From Flavobacterium sp. LC2016-13 (GTDB taxonomy: Bacteria > Bacteroidota > Bacteroidia > Flavobacteriales > Flavobacteriaceae), in assembly GCF_009707955.1 (NCBI RefSeq), contig NZ_WMDQ01000001.1, positions 620,001-684,000 of the forward strand: a stretch of 64,000 nt of DNA, written 5' to 3'. The translations under genes and the position numbers were made by a program. The notes below the pieces were generated by a model, which did no database searches, was not told the origin of the DNA, and was given only the letters and a program-made list of their open reading frames with translations. Of the stretch, positions 60,649 to 64,000 are shown in pieces. Position 1 is the first letter of the stretch. Every line of letters begins with the position of its first letter.

Positions 60649-62655
60649 CTATTTTATTTTAAATCGCAATCCTGCGTAATACATCTGTCCAAAAATTGGA
60701 GCATAAGCTACAGAAGCATCAAAGTTAGGGCCAAAAGGATCATTGGCTCCTAAAATTGCTTTTTCTTGTTTATAATTCCCGATATTTTCGCCACCAATAT
60801 AAACCTCAAATACAGAAGAAAAAACTCTTGTAACCTGTAAATTCATAACAGCATAAGAAGGTGAAAAATCGGTAAACTGATCTTCTACAGGATTTGTTGC
60901 GGTGTAAGGTAATTGTTGTTTTCCTGACCAATTAAACGTGTAATCAAATTTCCATTGCTTATCATTATTCAAATTGGTTTCATATTCAAGATTCCCTAAA
61001 AAACGATGTTTCGCCTGTAAAGGACGTTGGAATGTTCCTCTTAAATAATCGGTTTGAATATCATAATATTTATAAGCTGTTCTTAAATTCAAATTATGAA
61101 TTAACTCATAATTAAATTCTATCTGCAAACTGTTTGCAAACGAATTTCCTTTTAGATTATAGAACAAAACTTGCTGTGGACTTTGCATTACATCGACAAC
61201 GGCCTGATTTTGAAAATCGGTTCGGTAAAGATCGAAACCTGCTTCGGCATTTTTATTGAAAATTTTGAATTTCTGAGAAAAGCTAATGCCGTAATTCCAG
61301 GCTATTTCAGGATTTAAACCATAAATTTTTCCATTATTATCTAAAATCGAAAAAGTTCTTGAACTTGCAAAAAGCTGTTGATTTTCTGCAAAAATATTAG
61401 CAGAACGTTTTCCTCTTCCTGCAGAAAAACGAAGAACCCCATCCTTCCAAGGATTGTATCGTACATGCAAACGCGGTGTTACAAAAAAACCTAATCTATT
61501 ATGATTATCAACTCTTCCGCCTAATATCACACTGAAATTATCGGTATTATCGTAAGTGTATTCAAAAAATGCTCCAACCGAATTATCAATTCTGCTATAA
61601 TCATTTACATTCACAAACTCTTGGTATTGATCATACGTAAAATTTAATCCCGTTGTAAATTTATGCATTGTATTATTGATAATCGAATTGAAAATTAAGT
61701 TCGAATAAAAACTGTTCTGCTTAATATCATATTGGTTTAAACCAAAGTAAGAATCTTGATTATGGCTATTAAAAGCATTTTGAAAGCCAATACTCTGATA
61801 TGGCATATCTTTAAAAACATATCCAATTTTTGTAGAAACTTCAAAACGTTCTGTATTTATTTCTGAACCCCAATGATTGGTTGTTCCACGATCTCTGTCT
61901 TTATCAAAATCAACTTCGCCAGTTTGTTTTTTATCATTCATATATCTAAAATTGATAAAACTTACCAAGCCACTTTCGGGATTATAATATTGATATCGAT
62001 TTAAAACATTAATTTGTTTCCCTAATGGATTATCCAGAAATCCGTCGTTATTCATATCGTTTTTTGCCACGCGTGTATTTCCGTGAACAAACAAACTTGT
62101 GGCCCATTTATCAGATAATTTTTTATTGAAATGGGTATTAAGTTCAAAACGAGAATCTGTAGATCCGTAAGCGTTTAGAAAAAACGGAATATCACTTAAA
62201 GGTTTTAAAAGTTCTGTATTGATTTGGCCTGAAATACTTTCGTAACCATTAATAACGCTTCCGGCACCTTTGGTAATCTGAACACTTTCGATCCAGGTTC
62301 CAGGCGTAAAAGATAATCCATATGCTTGGGAGGCACCACGAACGGAAGGAATATTTTCTTCGGTAATCATCAAATACGGACTTGTTAAACCCAGCATTTT
62401 TATTTGTTTGGTTCCTGTTAAAGCATCTGAGAAATTAACATCTATTGATGGATTGGTTTCGAAACTTTCGGCCAAATTACAACATGCAGCTTTAAGTAGT
62501 TCTTTACTTGTAACTAAAGTTGTATTAGAGGTAAGTGTATAGGATTTTTTAAGTCCTTTTTGTTTTTTTGTAATCTTTACTTCTTCCAAATCTTCTTGCG
62601 AAAACACAGAAACAGATAGTAAAAGCATAACAAAAAGTGTTATATTTTTTTGCAT
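60649..62655 (-). CDS. TonB-dependent receptor, probably metal-related
   Basis: A 668-aa outer-membrane receptor: signal peptide ending SVFSQ (about 19), plug domain (about 40-160) with LLKAACCNLAESFETNPSID, IKMLGLTSPYLMITEENIP and GAGSVINGYESISGQINTEL, then the barrel. The Cys-Cys in the plug is unusual and may touch metal. Flanked by an HMA protein and an HYC_CC_PP protein, it is likely to serve copper or another soft metal; the substrate is inferred. Confidence 0.88.
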   Translation of the reverse strand: MQKNITLFVMLLLSVSVFSQEDLEEVKITKKQKGLKKSYTLTSNTTLVTSKELLKAACCNLAESFETNPSIDVNFSDALTGTKQIKMLGLTSPYLMITEENIPSVRGASQAYGLSFTPGTWIESVQITKGAGSVINGYESISGQINTELLKPLSDIPFFLNAYGSTDSRFELNTHFNKKLSDKWATSLFVHGNTRVAKNDMNNDGFLDNPLGKQINVLNRYQYYNPESGLVSFINFRYMNDKKQTGEVDFDKDRDRGTTNHWGSEINTERFEVSTKIGYVFKDMPYQSIGFQNAFNSHNQDSYFGLNQYDIKQNSFYSNLIFNSIINNTMHKFTTGLNFTYDQYQEFVNVNDYSRIDNSVGAFFEYTYDNTDNFSVILGGRVDNHNRLGFFVTPRLHVRYNPWKDGVLRFSAGRGKRSANIFAENQQLFASSRTFSILDNNGKIYGLNPEIAWNYGISFSQKFKIFNKNAEAGFDLYRTDFQNQAVVDVMQSPQQVLFYNLKGNSFANSLQIEFNYELIHNLNLRTAYKYYDIQTDYLRGTFQRPLQAKHRFLGNLEYETNLNNDKQWKFDYTFNWSGKQQLPYTATNPVEDQFTDFSPSYAVMNLQVTRVFSSVFEVYIGGENIGNYKQEKAILGANDPFGPNFDASVAYAPIFGQMYYAGLRFKIK

Positions 62656-62726
62656 AGAAAATGATTTTAATATTATTTAGAATATCTGAAGTTTTCAATA
62701 AGTGAAAAACATTCAAATAAGTAATA

Positions 62727-62744
62727 CAAGCCATATATGGCTTG
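62727..62744. promoter_or_regulatory. Perfect 18-bp palindrome upstream of the TonB receptor
   Basis: CAAGCCATATATGGCTTG reads the same on both strands and lies in the gap between the HYC_CC_PP gene and the receptor, 72 nt before its start. There is no T run, so it is more like an operator or an element than a terminator. Which regulator might bind is unknown. Confidence 0.45.
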
Positions 62745-62760
62745 ATTCTAAATATTAAAA

Positions 62761-63159
62761 TCAGGAATAAAAAATATATTGATGGTATAACTTGAATAAG
62801 GGGGGCGCATTCGCATCAGAATAATACGAAATGATTTGATTGCTCTTGAAATTCGGAATTGATAAAAAAGCAATTGGCTTAAATTCCTGAATTACTGCAG
62901 GAAAAGCAATCTGAAAAAAGAATATTTTAAAAGTAGCATCATCTGATTTTTTTTCAAAATGAACCACTTTGTCTTTACAACAAGAAGATTTTTTTTCGGA
63001 TGCGCCACAGCATTTTTTTTCTGGTGCGGCAGAAGCTGTTGTATTTAAAGAAACGGAAGCAATTTTACCTCCACAATAATGCACATCAAAAGCAAACCCA
63101 ATGTTGGAAACCAACAATAGGAACGCTAAAAATAATCCGGTGCACTTTCTTAACTTCAT
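62761..63159 (-). CDS. HYC_CC_PP family protein
   Basis: A 132-aa exported protein with signal peptide to about FAFD. It shows the three features that name the family: DVHYCGGKIA (about 26-35), Cys-Cys pairs (KKCCG, SSCCKD, about 48-62) and a C-terminal NAPPLFK. Such proteins occur next to TonB receptors and HMA proteins in Bacteroidota and are thought to handle metal. It is the first gene of that group. Confidence 0.88.
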   Translation of the reverse strand: MKLRKCTGLFLAFLLLVSNIGFAFDVHYCGGKIASVSLNTTASAAPEKKCCGASEKKSSCCKDKVVHFEKKSDDATFKIFFFQIAFPAVIQEFKPIAFLSIPNFKSNQIISYYSDANAPPLFKLYHQYIFYS

Positions 63160-63204
63160 ATTGCAAAACTATCTAAAAGACTTGAAAAAAGATGTAATAA
63201 AATG

Positions 63205-63651
63205 TTATTTTTTAAGATTTTGCTGCTGATAATAAAATGCAGGAATAAAAAGTAAGACAAATATGGGCTGAATAATAAATCTTCTAACATAAAAAAGAAG
63301 CCAGCTCCCATCAGGATAATAATTAAGAATTGCCAAAAACATTCCTAAAAGAAATATTAAAAAAAACACATATAAAAAAATGCTAAACTTAACAATATCA
63401 ATATCCTGAAATAAGGAATAAATCAATAACACTGACAAAATAGTGTTTAAAAAATATCGGAATAAAAGTCCTTCAAAGAGTTTTAAAGCATCAACTTGCG
63501 GAAAAGCCATATCTTTAATTTCACCACTAAAATAAGGCAAAAAAGGATCATAAAACAATTCTCTTTCAAAAGCCCTAATAATGGCAAAACACAGAACAAC
63601 TATGATTGCAATTATTATTTTCAACTTATGTTCCAGAATTTTATTTAGCAT
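63205..63651 (-). CDS. Exosortase F system-associated membrane protein
   Basis: A 148-aa protein with about four membrane segments and conserved RAFERELFYDPFLPYF (about 27-42) and NYYPDGSWLLFYVRRFIIQP blocks, which match the small protein that follows exosortase XrtF in flavobacteria. Its ATG lies 8 nt upstream of the xrtF stop, so the two overlap and are coupled. Its role is not known beyond the association. Confidence 0.87.
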   Translation of the reverse strand: MLNKILEHKLKIIIAIIVVLCFAIIRAFERELFYDPFLPYFSGEIKDMAFPQVDALKLFEGLLFRYFLNTILSVLLIYSLFQDIDIVKFSIFLYVFFLIFLLGMFLAILNYYPDGSWLLFYVRRFIIQPIFVLLFIPAFYYQQQNLKK

Positions 63652-64000
63652 ATTTTGAAAATTTATTCACCCAAATAATCCACAAAAGAAAAACTAATCC
63701 GTAAATTATTAACGGAAACAGAACTCCGTGCAAAATATGTTCTTTTTCAGGAAAATGAAATAATAAAATCGTTAATGACGCAATTCGAATAACATTTAAT
63801 ACATATATAATAAGGCCTCCAAATAGAATAAAAATTAACGTTGTTTTAATTTTTCCGGAAAAAGCAATTACGAAAGAAATAAATAGAATAATAACACTTA
63901 CAGCATTACAGCCTTCAACAATTCTAAGTGTGTACTTTTTATTATACCAAACCTCAAGACAAGGATTCGAAATGCTTTTAAAAATATTTACATCAGAATT
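63641..64000 (-). CDS. xrtF: Exosortase XrtF, N-terminus cut by window edge
   Basis: The last 119 codons of a membrane cysteine transpeptidase-like protein. The catalytic motif VEGCNAVSVI, a following NVIRIASL with the conserved Arg and HGVLFPLIIYG with the His make up the Cys-Arg-His triad of exosortases. Three membrane segments are visible. Exosortases process proteins bearing a C-terminal sorting signal; no target protein is in this window. The start lies beyond 64000. Confidence 0.88.
   Translation of the reverse strand, partial: NSDVNIFKSISNPCLEVWYNKKYTLRIVEGCNAVSVIILFISFVIAFSGKIKTTLIFILFGGLIIYVLNVIRIASLTILLFHFPEKEHILHGVLFPLIIYGLVFLLWIIWVNKFSKYAK

Overview
The window reads as a chromosomal segment of a Flavobacterium-like Bacteroidota. 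Base composition is AT-rich. Promoters fit the Bacteroidota pattern (TTTG, about 17-20 nt, TAnnTTTG). Lineage markers are PorT, a lipoprotein Omp85 protein (TamL type), exosortase XrtF with its partner, GLPGLI, HYC_CC_PP and DUF5686 proteins, and TonB-dependent receptors. I found no tRNA, rRNA, CRISPR array, prophage or insertion sequence.

Region 1 (1-17.2 kb, nearly all on the minus strand) is a sulfur amino-acid region. It holds cysH (cut by the left edge), a TauE/SafE exporter, an Rrf2 regulator, two tandem RDD proteins, metZ, an OsmC protein, a lipoprotein, thrA (fused aspartokinase-homoserine dehydrogenase), metX, a stand-alone homoserine dehydrogenase paralogue, metY and a large TonB receptor. 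metK follows on the plus strand at 17.2 kb. The genes together supply homoserine, activate it, sulfhydrylate it and convert methionine to SAM.

The most interesting signal is how this region is controlled. metX-thrA has a clear SAM-I riboswitch, and metK has a leader that matches the SAM-II core with an extra hairpin insertion. Four short Met/Cys-containing leader peptides each sit directly before an intrinsic terminator. They precede the TonB receptor, a 62-aa ORF plus metY, and (two in tandem) a 65-aa ORF. In all four, part of the leader can pair with the 5' arm of its terminator, and in three of them this segment starts 12-15 nt after a Met or Cys codon. That is the layout expected for ribosome-mediated transcription attenuation by methionine/cysteine supply. 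I do not recall a described system of this kind in Bacteroidota, but could not search. The promoters of two of these leaders also share an extended motif.

Region 2 (18.6-36 kb) has a DUF4153 membrane protein, a large periplasmic protein, an outer-membrane barrel with its GLPGLI partner, a deoxynucleoside kinase, a membrane pyrophosphatase with an unusual Cys-rich tail beside a soluble pyrophosphatase, a DNA glycosylase, a DUF5686 protein and pdhB.

Region 3 (36.4-53.4 kb) is mostly housekeeping: etfBA, a bifunctional nuclease, thyA, folA, ubiE-porT, a SpoU methyltransferase, tamL, fbaA, accD (without the zinc-ribbon cysteines), an ABC permease and purH. About 570 nt between folA and ubiE contain three short hydrophobic reading frames on the minus strand.

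Region 4 (53.4-64 kb) carries the elongasome operon mreB-mreC-mreD-mrdA-rodA, a DedA protein, a probable metal-handling group (HYC_CC_PP protein, TonB receptor, HMA protein) and the exosortase F pair, with xrtF cut by the right edge. Perfect palindromes of several families lie between genes throughout.
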